Source of the DNA: Pandoraea vervacti
GTDB taxonomy: Bacteria > Pseudomonadota > Gammaproteobacteria > Burkholderiales > Burkholderiaceae
Length of the DNA stretch: 64,000 bases
NCBI RefSeq assembly: GCF_000934605.2
Contig: NZ_CP010897.2
Location: 1,116,001-1,180,000, forward strand
Direction of reading: 5' to 3'
In this document: positions 55,312-64,000 of the stretch, piece after piece
Layout of the letters: each line of letters starts with the position of its first letter
Position numbering within the stretch: the stretch's first letter is position 1
Notes under the pieces: model-generated
Told to the model about the DNA's origin: nothing
Database searches by the model: none
Seen by the model: only the letters and a program-made list of their open reading frames with translations
Program-made: the position numbers and the translations under genes

Positions 55312-56949
55312 ATGACGCAATTCAACTGGCAAAACCCTTATCCGACGCCGCGCCTGCCGGTGTTCGCCCGCAACATCGTGTCGACGTCGCATCCGCTCGC
55401 GGCGCAAGCCGGTCTGCGCATTCTGTGGCAGGGCGGCAATGCCGTCGACGCCGCGATTGCCGCCGCCGCGTGCATGACCATCGTCGAGCCGGTATCCAAC
55501 GGTCTGGGCGGGGACTGCTTTGCGCTCGTGTGGGACGGCAAGCAGGTGCACGGCCTGAACGCGTCGGGCACCGCGCCGGGCGCGTGGAGTGTCGACTACT
55601 TCCGCAAGAAGTACGGCGAGGAGCACGGCATTGCCAAACAGCCGATGCGCGGACTCGACACGGTCACCGTGCCCGGCGTGATCGCCGGTTGGGAAGCGCT
55701 GCACGCGAAGTTTGGCAAGTTGCCGTTCGCCGACCTGATGGCCCCGGCCATCGAGATCGCTGAGCGCGGTCACGCCGTGGCGCACATCGTCGCGCGCAAA
55801 TGGGCGGCGGCCGTGCCCGAGCTGAAAGACCAGCCGGGTTACGCGCAAACCTTCATGCCGAACGGCCGCGCACCGACCACCAGCGAGATGATGCGCATGC
55901 CGGGGCATGCCCGTACGCTGCGCCTGCTCGCCAAGGAAGGTCCGCGCGCGTTCTATGAGGGCGAGATCGCCGAGCGTATCGCCGCGTGGAACGTCGAGCA
56001 CGGCGGGGCGATGACCGCCGATGATCTGCGCGCCTATCGCGCGGACTGGGTCACGCCCATCGAAAAGGACTATCGCGGCTATACCGTGCACGAGATTCCG
56101 CCGAACGGCCAGGGCATTGCCGCGCTGATTGCGCTGGGCATTCTCGACAAGTTCGACGTCTCCAGCCACGCAGTGGACCGCGTGCATTCGCAGCACTTGC
56201 AGATCGAGGCGATGAAGCTCGCCTTCGCCGATCTCTACAAGTACGTGGCCGACCCGCGTTCGATGGAAGTCACGCCCGCGCAGATGCTCGACGACGGCTA
56301 CCTCACCGAACGCGCGAAGCTCATCAACCCCGACAAGGCGACGCACTTCGACTTTGGCATGCCGAAGTCCGGCGGCACGATCTACCTGACGGCGGCCGAC
56401 GAACAGGGCATGATGGTCAGCTTCATCCAGTCGAACTACATGGGATTCGGTTCGGGCGTGGTGGTGCCGGATTACGGCATCGCGCTGCAAAACCGCGGCT
56501 GCGGTTTCTCGATGGATCCGAAGTCGGCGAACGTGGTCGAGGGCGGCAAGCGCCCGTTCCACACGATCATTCCGGCATTCCTCACGCAGAAGGTCGACGG
56601 TCGGCACGAGGCCGTGATGAGCTTCGGGGTGATGGGCGGCGACATGCAGCCGCAGGGCCACTTGCAGTCGGTCGTTCGCATGCTCGACTACGGTCAGCAG
56701 CCGCAGGCGGCATGCGATGCGCCGCGGTGGAAGGTCAATCGCGACTTCACCGTCGATATCGAGTCGACGATGAATCGAGAGACGGTGGAAGGTCTGGTCG
56801 CGCTCGGCCACAAGCTGAAGTCCATCGACGATCCGTACATGGACTTCGGCTCGGGCCAGTACATCTGGCGTCTGGATCGCAACGATCCGGAGCGCGGCTA
56901 CGTGGCCGCGAGCGACAGCCGTCGCGACGGCCTCGCTGCCGGGTACTGA
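55312..56949 (+). CDS. Cytoplasmic gamma-glutamyltransferase-like hydrolase (YwrD-like)
   Basis: 545 residues without a signal peptide. LWQGGNAVDAAIAAAACMTI, VSNGLGGDCFALV and LNASGTAPGAW are GGT-fold segments; the autoprocessing site is Thr 356 in SGGTIYLTAADEQGMMVS. The small-subunit region (GKRPFHTIIPAF, VMGGDMQPQGHLQ) is conserved. It follows the peptide/glutathione importer by 73 bp with AAAGGA before the ATG. The arrangement suggests that imported gamma-glutamyl compounds are split in the cytoplasm. Its stop codon directly abuts the stop of the convergent MFS gene. Confidence 0.88.
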   Translation: MTQFNWQNPYPTPRLPVFARNIVSTSHPLAAQAGLRILWQGGNAVDAAIAAAACMTIVEPVSNGLGGDCFALVWDGKQVHGLNASGTAPGAWSVDYFRKKYGEEHGIAKQPMRGLDTVTVPGVIAGWEALHAKFGKLPFADLMAPAIEIAERGHAVAHIVARKWAAAVPELKDQPGYAQTFMPNGRAPTTSEMMRMPGHARTLRLLAKEGPRAFYEGEIAERIAAWNVEHGGAMTADDLRAYRADWVTPIEKDYRGYTVHEIPPNGQGIAALIALGILDKFDVSSHAVDRVHSQHLQIEAMKLAFADLYKYVADPRSMEVTPAQMLDDGYLTERAKLINPDKATHFDFGMPKSGGTIYLTAADEQGMMVSFIQSNYMGFGSGVVVPDYGIALQNRGCGFSMDPKSANVVEGGKRPFHTIIPAFLTQKVDGRHEAVMSFGVMGGDMQPQGHLQSVVRMLDYGQQPQAACDAPRWKVNRDFTVDIESTMNRETVEGLVALGHKLKSIDDPYMDFGSGQYIWRLDRNDPERGYVAASDSRRDGLAAGY

Positions 56950-58305
56950 TCAGACCGCTTCGCCCGATGCGTGGGCGGTGTGACGCGTGGTGCGTCGCGC
57001 CCCCACGCTGATCGCAAAGGCCGCCACGCTCGCGACGAACACGGGCACGGCGGCGATCATGAACAGGTGCTGCGGGTCCCAGTGCAGGGCCAGCAGCACG
57101 CCCCCGACGATCGGTCCGACGATGGAGCCGATGCGCCCGATCCCCAGCGCCCAGCCCACACCCGTGCCGCGCATCGTCGTGGGATAAGTGCGCGCCGCGA
57201 GGGCATTTGCGCCGATCTGGCCCCCGACCACACAGAACCCCGCCCCGAAGATCGTTGCTGCAAGCACCGTCACCGACGTGCCCGCGAGGCCGACCAGCAC
57301 GATACAGACGGCAGCGCCGAGATAGACGACGCCGAGCGCCCTGAACGGCGGCACGCGGTCGAAAACGCGTCCAAGCGTGAGGGTGCCGAGCGTGCCGCCG
57401 ATCTGCAGCATCGATGTGATGAGCGCTGCGGTGTCGAGTGCGATCCCGGCATCGTGGATCACGGTCGGCAACCAGCTCGACAGGAAATACAGATCCATCA
57501 GGCTCATGAAGAAGATCACCCACAGCAGCAAGGTGATACGCGCGCGCTTGTCGGCGAACAGCGCACCGACGCCCGCCTGCCCTCTGGCATGGACGTCGAG
57601 GCCGCTGTCGATGCTCACGTCGTGGGGCAGATCGGGCGCGAGTTTTTGCAGGACTGCGCGCAGCCGCGCCGGGTGTGTCGCCTGAACGACCAGGAACCGG
57701 GGCGACTCCGGCAGGCAGCGCCACGCGAGCAGCGCTGCGAGCAGCGGCAACAGGCCGCCGACGACGAACACCGACTGCCATCCAAAATCGCGAATCAGCC
57801 CGGCCGCCGCCAGCCCGCCGAGCGCGGCGCCGAGCGAGAAGCCGCAGAACATCACCATAATGGCGGTCGAACGCACGCGCTCGGGCGCGAACTCACCGGT
57901 CAGCGCGATGGCATTGGGCATCACGCAGCCCAACCCCACGCCGGTCGCGAGCCGTAGCACCAGCAACGATGTGACGGACGTGGCGAGCGCCGTGGCCAGC
58001 GACATCGCCCCGAAGATCAGCATGCCCGCGATCAGCACCGGTCGACGTCCGAAGCGGTCGGAGACCGGCCCGCCGATGAGCGCACCGAGGGTGAGACCGA
58101 CGAGGCTCGCCGAGAACACCGGGCTGAGCGCGGCGCGCTCGATGCCCAAGGCATGCACGATGGCCGGCGCGACGTAGCCGATGGCCTGCGTGTCGAATCC
58201 GTCGAGGAACACGATCAGCGCGCAAAGCGCCGTGACGAAAATCTGATAGCGGCCGAAGGGCCGCTCATCGATGAGTGTGCGCAGATCGATGCTCGGGTTT
58301 GGCAT
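56950..58305 (-). CDS. MFS transporter, aromatic acid:H+ symporter (AAHS) family
   Basis: 451 residues from the ATG at 58305, preceded by AGGAGA. LIVFLDGFDTQAIGYVAPAI carries the DGFD Asp pair required in AAHS carriers such as PcaK and BenK; GGPVSDRFGRRPVLIAG is motif A. Twelve helices are apparent. It should import a benzoate- or hydroxybenzoate-type acid and lies 78 bp downstream of an aromatic-type flavoprotein monooxygenase on the same strand. Confidence 0.9.
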   Translation of the reverse strand: MPNPSIDLRTLIDERPFGRYQIFVTALCALIVFLDGFDTQAIGYVAPAIVHALGIERAALSPVFSASLVGLTLGALIGGPVSDRFGRRPVLIAGMLIFGAMSLATALATSVTSLLVLRLATGVGLGCVMPNAIALTGEFAPERVRSTAIMVMFCGFSLGAALGGLAAAGLIRDFGWQSVFVVGGLLPLLAALLAWRCLPESPRFLVVQATHPARLRAVLQKLAPDLPHDVSIDSGLDVHARGQAGVGALFADKRARITLLLWVIFFMSLMDLYFLSSWLPTVIHDAGIALDTAALITSMLQIGGTLGTLTLGRVFDRVPPFRALGVVYLGAAVCIVLVGLAGTSVTVLAATIFGAGFCVVGGQIGANALAARTYPTTMRGTGVGWALGIGRIGSIVGPIVGGVLLALHWDPQHLFMIAAVPVFVASVAAFAISVGARRTTRHTAHASGEAV

Positions 58306-58383
58306 GGCACTGTCTCCTGGGTCGGCCTCTTGCGCGAGGCTCTGTGGGACTGCTTCAATGGGCAAATCAAAGGCAAGCGCGCG

Positions 58384-59613
58384 CTACCGGCTCAGCCCCG
58401 CGACCTGCTTGTAGCGGTTCGAAATCTGCGCGAGCTCGGCGGCGCTGATGACGTCGTCGATGTGCGCGAAAGGCTTGTCCCCGCTGAGTTCATGCACGGT
58501 CTGCAAGATCGCGTCGGGCGGCGCCGTTCGATTCATGAGCACGACGTCGGCGGTCGCCTTGCCGCGGATGCGTTCGTAAGCGGTGAGGGCGTCGGGCGTC
58601 AGGCCGTGTTCGCGCAGCTGCGCGGCAAGACATGGGGCGTCGAGGATTGCCTGACCGGCGCCGTTCGAGCCACGCGGCACCATCGGATGGGCGGCGTCGC
58701 CGAGCAGTGTGACACGTCCGAAACTCCAGCGTGGCAACGGGTCCTGATCGACCATCGGATATTCGAGAATCGTCTGCGTGGCTTCGATCATGCCTGCCAC
58801 ATCCAGCCAGTCGAAATGCCAGTCGGCGAAGGTCGGGAAGAAGTCTTCGAGACGCCCGATCCCGTTCCAGTCCCGACGTGCTGGCTGTGGCGCTTCGATC
58901 TCCGCCACCCAGTTCACCAGTTGATTGCCACGGCCGTCGACATTGTCGCGAATCGGATAGATCACCATCTTCCCGACGGACAGCCACCCGGCACGCACCA
59001 TCGACGCGCCGCTCAGGAACGGCGGCAACACGACGCTGCCGCGCCACATGTTTACGCCCGAATAGCGCGGCGCGCCCTCGGCCGGATAGAACTGCTTGCG
59101 CACGACCGAATGAATGCCGTCTGCCGCGACGAGCAGACGCGCGGTGACCGGCGGCAGTGTGTCGCCCTCGGGCGATTCGAACGAAATCGCGACGGCGTCG
59201 TCGTCTTGCAGGAAGCCCGTGCAACGGTGGCCTTCGACGACGGCGTCCTGCCCCAGACGCTCCCGCACCGCCGCGAGCAGCACACCCTGAAGATCGCCGC
59301 GATGAATCGAGAACTGCGGCCAGGCATATCCCGCGTATTCCCCTGCGGGTTCGCTGTAGACGAACTGGCCGAAGCGGTTGAAGAACGCCGACTCGCGCGT
59401 GGTGACGGCGACCTCGCGCAGCGCGGCGTCCAGACCGAGGCCAGCGAGCACGCGCGTCGCGTGGGGCAGGATGTTCACGCCCACACCCAGCGGACGGATT
59501 TCAGGGACCGCTTCGTAGACGCGGCAGGCAATACCGGCTTCATGCAGGCTAAGGGCCAGCGTCAGTCCGCCGATACCGGCGCCGACGATAGCCACATCGA
59601 TCGATGAGGACAT
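58384..59613 (-). CDS. FAD-dependent monooxygenase (aromatic hydroxylase-like)
   Basis: 409 residues from the ATG at 59613, with AGGAGA upstream. IVGAGIGGLTLALSLHEAGI is the FAD-binding Rossmann motif, AADGIHSVVRKQF the DG motif, and LLGDAAHPMVPRGSNGAGQA the GD motif, together defining class A flavoprotein hydroxylases. These use NAD(P)H and O2 to hydroxylate aromatic acids. The PRGSNGAGQA form and the VNWVAEI segment recall PhzS-like oxygenases and salicylate hydroxylase-like proteins. Operon with the AAHS carrier; LysR divergent. Exact substrate unknown. Confidence 0.88.
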   Translation of the reverse strand: MSSSIDVAIVGAGIGGLTLALSLHEAGIACRVYEAVPEIRPLGVGVNILPHATRVLAGLGLDAALREVAVTTRESAFFNRFGQFVYSEPAGEYAGYAWPQFSIHRGDLQGVLLAAVRERLGQDAVVEGHRCTGFLQDDDAVAISFESPEGDTLPPVTARLLVAADGIHSVVRKQFYPAEGAPRYSGVNMWRGSVVLPPFLSGASMVRAGWLSVGKMVIYPIRDNVDGRGNQLVNWVAEIEAPQPARRDWNGIGRLEDFFPTFADWHFDWLDVAGMIEATQTILEYPMVDQDPLPRWSFGRVTLLGDAAHPMVPRGSNGAGQAILDAPCLAAQLREHGLTPDALTAYERIRGKATADVVLMNRTAPPDAILQTVHELSGDKPFAHIDDVISAAELAQISNRYKQVAGLSR

Positions 59614-59747
59614 GGGGGTGTCTCCTGAGCGGCGATGCGCTTTGGGTTCTGGAATGGCTGCCATTAAAGCGCGTCGGCGCTCATCAGGGAATTTTGACTA
59701 TCATATGAATTGATATGAATTGATTATGAAACGTCGACGACCTCGCA

Positions 59748-60704
59748 ATGAACCTCTCACTACGGCAATTGAAGGCTTTCGTACTTGTGGCAACGCTGGG
59801 CAATTTCACGCGGGCAGCCGAGCGTCTGCACATTACGCAGGCGGGACTGTCGGTCATGATGCGAGAGATGGAAACGCAGCTCGGCAGCCGGTTGTTCGAC
59901 CGCACGACGCGCAGCGTCACGCTCACCGAAGCGGGGCATGCACTGCTGCCGGTCGCCAGTGCAGCGGTTGGGCAACTGGACGCCGTGGCGAGTCAGATTG
60001 CTGCGTTCGGACAGGTCTCTCGCAAGACGCTGCGCATCGCCGCGACACCGCTCGTGTCGTCGCATCTCATGCCCGAATGGTTCGGCACGTTTGCAAGCGC
60101 TCACCCCGACGTGGATCTCCGGTTGCACGAGGCGGAAATTGCGCAGGTGCACGCGCTCGTCGAGCAGGGCGACGCCGACATGGGCTTCGGCTTCTTCACC
60201 AAGGCGTCGCACGGTATCGAACGTACGCTGCTGCAATCGTTTCGCCTGATGAAAATCACGGCGGCGCCAAGGCGACTGCCTCGCAAGTCAGGCGAGCCAT
60301 CGAAAGGAAGCGCAACCTGGGACGCGCTGCGCGATGAAACGCTGATCGGCTTGCCGCCGGACAACCCGATCCAGCAACTGATCGAGACCCATCTCGCGCG
60401 TATCGAAGGCGCGGACCGCGCAGAACGCCCCATTGACACGCGCGCCGTGTTCCGCCGCTTCGAGACACTCATCGGCATGGCGGAGGCGGGCATCGGCACG
60501 GCCATCATGCCGACGTTCGCCATGCCCGCCTGCCGCCATCGCGCCGTGCGTTGGGAGGTGCTCACTCACCCCGAAGTCACGCTGGGGTTCCATCGTATCG
60601 TCAAGCGCGGACGCGCCAAGCCGGAACTGTGGCGTCAGTTCACCGAATTGGCCGTGTCGTCGCTGCAACGTATCGATGCGTTGGCCGATGAGCGCGGAAG
60701 TTAG
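59748..60704 (+). CDS. LysR family transcriptional regulator
   Basis: 318 residues. The helix-turn-helix (LRQLKAFVLVATLGNFTRAA, LHITQAGLSVMMREMETQLG) and a full effector domain are seen. An insertion of about 20 polar residues near position 175 (RRLPRKSGEPSKGSATWD) widens one lobe. It is divergent from the monooxygenase-AAHS unit with 134 bp between and is its probable regulator. Confidence 0.9.
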   Translation: MNLSLRQLKAFVLVATLGNFTRAAERLHITQAGLSVMMREMETQLGSRLFDRTTRSVTLTEAGHALLPVASAAVGQLDAVASQIAAFGQVSRKTLRIAATPLVSSHLMPEWFGTFASAHPDVDLRLHEAEIAQVHALVEQGDADMGFGFFTKASHGIERTLLQSFRLMKITAAPRRLPRKSGEPSKGSATWDALRDETLIGLPPDNPIQQLIETHLARIEGADRAERPIDTRAVFRRFETLIGMAEAGIGTAIMPTFAMPACRHRAVRWEVLTHPEVTLGFHRIVKRGRAKPELWRQFTELAVSSLQRIDALADERGS

Positions 60705-60981
60705 TGCTGACTGGGGCGCTCTGCCGATGGGGCGGTGTGACGACCGAAGCGTGGGACGGCCCCCGCGCATCGACACGTCGGTATGCGCTCACTCATCTTG
60801 GATTCCTACACGGCATACAGCCGTCGAGGAAGCGTGAAGCTTCCGTGGATTCATCGAATCGTCACACTTCACCCGCAATAATCACGGCGCACGAGGAATC
60901 TACAAACTAATTCGGCGGCCGATCTACTGCGTCAACTCACGCGTGGCACCGGGCGCCGGTGCGACCCGGGGAAATGACGCA

Positions 60982-63459
60982 ATGACCATCCGTCATCGAA
61001 TTACGCTATTGGTGATCCTGACGTTCGTGGCGCTCTCGATCATCGGTGGCTACGCCGTCTATCAGACACGCGCCAGCGCGCAGAAGGTTCGTCAGGTGAC
61101 GGAGGGCGTGGTGCCCAGCGCGCTCGCATCCGCCGATCTGGTGTCGCAAGTCAAGGCAGTGCAGATTGCCACGATGACGCTGGTGTATGCGCCGGACGAA
61201 ACCGTCGTCGAACAGGCGCTCGGCACGCTCGGGAAATTGCGTGACGAGATCGACCAGTCGCTCGCGCGTCAGGCCGACGGTGCGGCCAGCGATGCGCAGA
61301 AGGGGTTGGTGACGCAGGCCCGCGAGAGCGTCGAGAACTACTTCAACGCCATCAACGACACCGCCAAACTCAAGCAGGCCGGCAAGACCGAGATGGCGCA
61401 GGCGTTCCTTTTCGCGATGGTCGCGCAGTACCGCGACGAGCTCGAAGGCGTGGTCAATACCTTGCGCGTCGAAAAGAACCGGCAGAAAGACTCGGCGATC
61501 ATCACGCTCAACGACACGCTCTCGACCACCACGACCGCCATCGGCATCGTGACCGGTCTGGCAATCGTGTTGCTCACGGCCATTGGCGCGCTGTTGTACC
61601 GCCAGATCACCCGCCCGCTCTCTCGCATGCAGGCCATGATGAGCGAGATCGCCAACAGTCAGGACTTCACGCGTCGCGTGCCGGTCGGCCGCATGGACGA
61701 AATCGGGCACTCCATCGTGGCCTTCAACGGCATGATCGAGAAGATTCAGGAGCGCTCGGCGCAGCTCAAGCAGAAGACCGCCGACATTCAGGCGATGTTG
61801 CAGAACATGCAGCAAGGCATTCTGACCGTTGTCGACGGCTCGAAGGTGCACGGCGAATACTCCGCCTATCTCGAAGCGATCTTCGAGACGCAGGACATTG
61901 CGGGGCGCGGTGTCATGGAACTGGTGTTCGGCGACAGCGATCTCGGATTGGACGCGCTGTCGCAGGTCGAAGCGGCCATCGACGCCTGCATCGGACAGGA
62001 CGCCATCAACTTCGCGTTCAACGAACATTTGCTGGTCGGGGAGATCGGCAAGCGCATGCCCGATGGTCGCGTCAAGCAACTGGACCTGACGTGGTCGGCG
62101 ATCACGGATGAAAGCGACACGATCCTGCGCCTGATGCTGTGCGTGCGCGACGTGACCGAGCTGCGCGAACTCGCCGCCGAAGCCAACGAGCAAAAGCAGC
62201 GTCTCGAGATGATCGGCGAGATCCTGGCGGTCAGCCAGGAGAAGTTCCATCACTTCATCGAAAGCTCGTCGGACTTCATTCGCGAGAACGAGCGCATCAT
62301 CCGCAAGCACTCGCAAGCCGACAGTGCCGCGATCGCGGAGCTGTTCCGCAACATGCACACGATCAAGGGCAATGCGCGCACTTACAACCTGCAATACCTG
62401 ACGAACGTGGTGCACGAGACGGAGCAGCGCTATCACGAGCTGCGTCAACCGGATGTCGCGCGCCTGTGGGATCAGGACGGCATGATGCGAGAACTCGAAC
62501 GCGTGCGTCAGGCGGTGGACGCCTACGCGCAAATCAATGAAATCAGTCTCGGTCGCAAGGGCCCGGGCCGCGCTGCCGACGAGCAGTCGATGGTCGTCGA
62601 TCGCGCGCACATCCGTGCCAGCCTGCGCATGCTGGAGGCGGCCGACCCGAACGATCTGCACCAACTGGTCGCCATGCGCGACGCCGTGCACCAGACGCTG
62701 CGTCTGCTCGGTACCGAGGGCGTTGGCGAAGCCTTGGGCGGCGTGCTGGATTCGCTGCCGTCGCTCGCGAGCGAACTCGGCAAACCGGCGCCGGTCGTGC
62801 GCATCGACGACAACGGCTATCGCCTGCGGGCGCCGGCCGTGCGCATTCTGCGCGACGTATTCATGCACTTGCTGCGCAACTCGATGGACCACGGTCTGGA
62901 AGGTGCGGATGAGCGCCGCGCCAAGGGCAAGCCCGTGGCCGGCACCATCGACATCGAAGTCGGCCTCGATCACAACATGCTGCAGGTCACGCTCACCGAC
63001 GACGGTCGTGGCCTCGCCCTGCATCGCATTCGCAGCATCGCCGTGCAGCGCGGCTGGATTACGCCTGAGACCTACGTGACGGACGAACAGATCGCGCAGT
63101 TCATCTTCCGCCCCGGCTTCTCGACCGCATCGGAAGTCACCGAAGTCTCCGGTCGGGGTGTCGGGATGGACGCGGTGCAGGACTTCGTGCGTCGCGAGCA
63201 CGGTCGCATCGAATTGCGCTTCACGGACGAGCGCAAGGGCGCGGAGTTCCGTCAGTTTCAGACGGTGGTGTGCCTGCCCGACACCCTCGTCGTCGACGGC
63301 TTCGACCTCAACAGCGTGGCGGCCGATGCCATCGATCTGCCCGCACTGGACGCCGTGGTGCCGCGTATCGGCGCTGGTGAGGCGCATGTGGCGCGGGACA
63401 ACGCGCCGGACACGGCGAGCCAGCCCCACGACGGTCAGTCGCAAACCGGGACGGTCTGA
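60982..63459 (+). CDS. Membrane histidine kinase-like protein: HAMP, HPt and CheA-type ATPase
   Basis: 825 residues from ATG 60982. A first membrane helix (about 8-27), a periplasmic helical domain (28-185), a second helix (187-206), HAMP (about 207-262), a PAS-like region (about 275-395), an HPt domain with the phosphorylatable His 459 in MHTIKGNARTYNL, a linker, and a CheA-like ATPase (about 610-780) with LLRNSMDHGLE (N box), DDGRGLA and SGRGVGMDAV. No classical HisKA/DHp domain, receiver or CheW-like domain is seen. It should sense a periplasmic signal and phosphorylate its own HPt, passing phosphate to a separate regulator. It leads the transcription unit that continues to the window edge. 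Confidence 0.85.
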   Translation: MTIRHRITLLVILTFVALSIIGGYAVYQTRASAQKVRQVTEGVVPSALASADLVSQVKAVQIATMTLVYAPDETVVEQALGTLGKLRDEIDQSLARQADGAASDAQKGLVTQARESVENYFNAINDTAKLKQAGKTEMAQAFLFAMVAQYRDELEGVVNTLRVEKNRQKDSAIITLNDTLSTTTTAIGIVTGLAIVLLTAIGALLYRQITRPLSRMQAMMSEIANSQDFTRRVPVGRMDEIGHSIVAFNGMIEKIQERSAQLKQKTADIQAMLQNMQQGILTVVDGSKVHGEYSAYLEAIFETQDIAGRGVMELVFGDSDLGLDALSQVEAAIDACIGQDAINFAFNEHLLVGEIGKRMPDGRVKQLDLTWSAITDESDTILRLMLCVRDVTELRELAAEANEQKQRLEMIGEILAVSQEKFHHFIESSSDFIRENERIIRKHSQADSAAIAELFRNMHTIKGNARTYNLQYLTNVVHETEQRYHELRQPDVARLWDQDGMMRELERVRQAVDAYAQINEISLGRKGPGRAADEQSMVVDRAHIRASLRMLEAADPNDLHQLVAMRDAVHQTLRLLGTEGVGEALGGVLDSLPSLASELGKPAPVVRIDDNGYRLRAPAVRILRDVFMHLLRNSMDHGLEGADERRAKGKPVAGTIDIEVGLDHNMLQVTLTDDGRGLALHRIRSIAVQRGWITPETYVTDEQIAQFIFRPGFSTASEVTEVSGRGVGMDAVQDFVRREHGRIELRFTDERKGAEFRQFQTVVCLPDTLVVDGFDLNSVAADAIDLPALDAVVPRIGAGEAHVARDNAPDTASQPHDGQSQTGTV

Positions 63460-63546
63460 CGCACGAATCCTCAGGCAAGCACGATGGGTGAGGCGGCGCG
63501 GACCCTTGCGGTCTGCGGCCGCCGCGCCGCTTTCGGAGACGGATGT

Positions 63547-64000
63547 ATGGAAGCAGTTCAATGGTTACTCATCGGCGCGCTCGTTGGCGTGGTCGGTGCC
63601 GGTGTCGCCGGGTTTGTCGCGCATCGCTGGCGCATGGCGCAGGCCACCGCGCACTGGCGTGCGCTCGCGAAGACGCATGACGAAGCGCTTGAGCAGGCGC
63701 TGGAGCGCGAACGCGTGGCCGTTGCGGGCAACGAGGCACTTGTGCAGACCCACGATGAGGCGATGACGGCATTGCAGGCACGGTTGACGCAGGCGGAACA
63801 GGACTTGCAGGTCGCGCTCAAATCGGAGGCCTCGGTACTTGAAGCCAAGGCGATGTGGCAGGGTGAGGCGCAGCGCATTGCGGGAGAGGCTGCGCGACTG
63901 CGCGGTCTTGCCGCGACCTTCGAGCGGTGGCACGAGCAGATGATTTCGTTGATGACGCAGAACCAGGACATGCACGCGAAGAACCACGAACTGGCGTCGA
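63547..64000 (+). CDS. Membrane-anchored coiled-coil protein, partial (3' end outside window)
   Basis: At least 151 residues, open at the edge. One N-terminal membrane helix (about 6-26) precedes a long heptad-like helical region (about 35-150) rich in Ala, Glu and Gln (AKTHDEALEQALERERVAVA, QARLTQAEQDLQVALKSEAS). GGAGA lies upstream of the ATG at 63547. It follows the HPt/CheA-like gene by 87 bp. The part visible does not reveal whether an MCP signalling domain or another output follows. Confidence 0.7.
   Translation, partial: MEAVQWLLIGALVGVVGAGVAGFVAHRWRMAQATAHWRALAKTHDEALEQALERERVAVAGNEALVQTHDEAMTALQARLTQAEQDLQVALKSEASVLEAKAMWQGEAQRIAGEAARLRGLAATFERWHEQMISLMTQNQDMHAKNHELAS

Noticed and set aside
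61006..63561. 851-residue open frame on the minus strand opposite the HPt/CheA-like gene
   Set aside because: Antisense shadow of a protein with clear domains; no ribosome binding site and no recognisable motif.

Overview
The window comes from a high-GC betaproteobacterium of the family Burkholderiaceae. The 16S gene at 19473-21005 reads to me as Pandoraea or a close relative, but the genus is a judgement from memory. Gene content fits: a bo3-type quinol oxidase operon ending in SURF1, many MFS carriers paired with LysR or IclR regulators, a 16S-Ile-Ala-23S-5S rRNA operon, and several importers for amino acids and peptides. Protein genes have strongly G/C-biased third positions; the rRNA operon and the 1.1 kb after it do not.

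Layout. (1) 1-3231, minus strand: an operon of a DUF1185 protein, a D-2-hydroxyacid dehydrogenase, the wreck of an ectoine-degradation deacetylase (DoeB type), an Lrp/AsnC regulator and a semialdehyde dehydrogenase cut by the window edge. (2) 3487-14169, plus strand: a GAF/PucR-type activator and then a tightly packed operon of flavin reductase, aldehyde dehydrogenase, luciferase-like monooxygenase, alpha/beta hydrolase, NIPSNAP protein, a betaine-type ABC importer and a carboxymuconolactone-decarboxylase-like protein, closed by a strong terminator. This looks like import and oxidative breakdown of one unidentified, possibly quaternary-amine-like, compound and is the best candidate for an undescribed pathway. 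(3) 14415-18469: an orphan protein, XapX and amidohydrolase genes, and a response regulator with a degenerate receiver. (4) 18639-24793: a possible small RNA, then the rRNA operon with promoter, boxA sites and terminator. (5) 24794-25912: decayed DNA with ten tandem heptamers and a trace of a transposase.

(6) 25913-34114: OPT transporter, DHA2 drug exporter, a shikimate/quinate-like pair (AroQ plus MHS carrier) with an IclR regulator, and a D,D-peptidase. (7) 34605-38863: metQ-metN-metI-like methionine importer and a secreted gamma-glutamyltransferase. (8) 39557-41874: an M24-family protein divergent from a MocR-type regulator. (9) 41917-48548: cyoABCD-SURF1, divergent from an MHS carrier. 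(10) 48627-56949: LysR regulator divergent from a complete peptide/glutathione-type ABC importer followed by a cytoplasmic gamma-glutamyltransferase-like hydrolase. (11) 56950-60704: aromatic-acid carrier and flavoprotein monooxygenase, divergent from a LysR regulator. (12) 60982-64000: a membrane sensor carrying HAMP, HPt and a CheA-like ATPase, then a membrane-anchored coiled-coil protein cut by the window edge.

Starts were chosen by ribosome binding sites and operon overlaps. Family names rest on motifs recognised by eye; no database search was possible.
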